Positions 11,473 to 11,474 of a DNA stretch of 11,474 bases are shown here, in pieces. Position numbers and translations under genes: made by a program. The stretch is from CAIJZX01 sp043766165. Its GTDB lineage: Bacteria > Patescibacteriota > Patescibacteriia > SBBC01 > CAIJZX01. The DNA lies in assembly GCA_043766165.1 (NCBI GenBank), contig JAYUIJ010000032.1, forward strand, positions 1 through 11,474, in the 5' to 3' direction. The notes beneath the pieces are model-generated. The model did no database searches, was not told where the DNA came from, and saw only the letters and a program-made list of their open reading frames with translations. Position 1 is the stretch's first letter; every line of letters starts with the position of its first letter.

Positions 11473-11474
11473 AG

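Overview
The window looks like a piece of a bacterial chromosome, most likely from the Patescibacteria (CPR) or a similar small-genome lineage. That assignment is an inference. It rests on prepilins with FTLIELLV-type N-termini, many short orphan membrane proteins, small genes with their own promoters, short palindromic repeats of a kind common in such genomes, and a set of promoters whose -10 box lies 6-10 bases before the start codon, which implies leaderless or nearly leaderless mRNAs. The 16S gene is not present to settle it.

Bases 1-1100 are the end of an rRNA operon on the + strand: the 3' end of 23S rRNA (to about 370), a 23S-5S spacer that carries its own promoter and a 38-codon membrane peptide gene, a complete 5S rRNA (641-759) and its terminator. 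Downstream the last bases of 5S plus the following tail are repeated at 939, and the 5S tail appears a third time at 1797. The third copy supplies the stop codon of an uncharacterised charged protein (1103-1801). The copies have conserved flanks but different terminator hairpins, so the region reads as an array of 5S-tail/terminator units with an orphan gene between two of them. It also holds two short palindromic repeats.

Bases 1900-3870 carry three more + strand genes, each apparently monocistronic: a three-helix membrane protein with a cysteine-rich outer domain, a 68-residue membrane protein, and a SET-domain lysine methyltransferase with a post-SET cysteine cluster. 

Bases 3940-5990 hold two - strand genes for exported proteins, each with its own terminator: a GH46 chitosanase lipoprotein extremely like the Streptomyces enzymes (probable horizontal transfer, and preceded by a real Shine-Dalgarno sequence), and a membrane-anchored protein with a Thr/Asn linker and Ig-like and NEW3-like domains. 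A 107-bp element with near-perfect inverted ends (6008-6114) separates this block from the next and appears to supply the promoter of the next gene.

Bases 6126-8209 hold three + strand genes: a transglutaminase-like protein, a TPR protein with a consensus promoter and SD, and a membrane-anchored class I methyltransferase. The last overlaps by 4 bases, tail to tail, with a - strand pair of paralogous type IV prepilins/pseudopilins (8206-10046). The window ends with an insertion sequence (about 10209-11437) encoding a DD(35)E transposase and bounded by inverted repeats.

There is no obvious single pathway. The common theme is the cell surface: chitosan breakdown, pilins, an anchored Ig-like protein and several small membrane proteins. 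The most unusual parts are the 5S-tail array, the peptide gene inside the rRNA operon, and the leaderless promoter layout.
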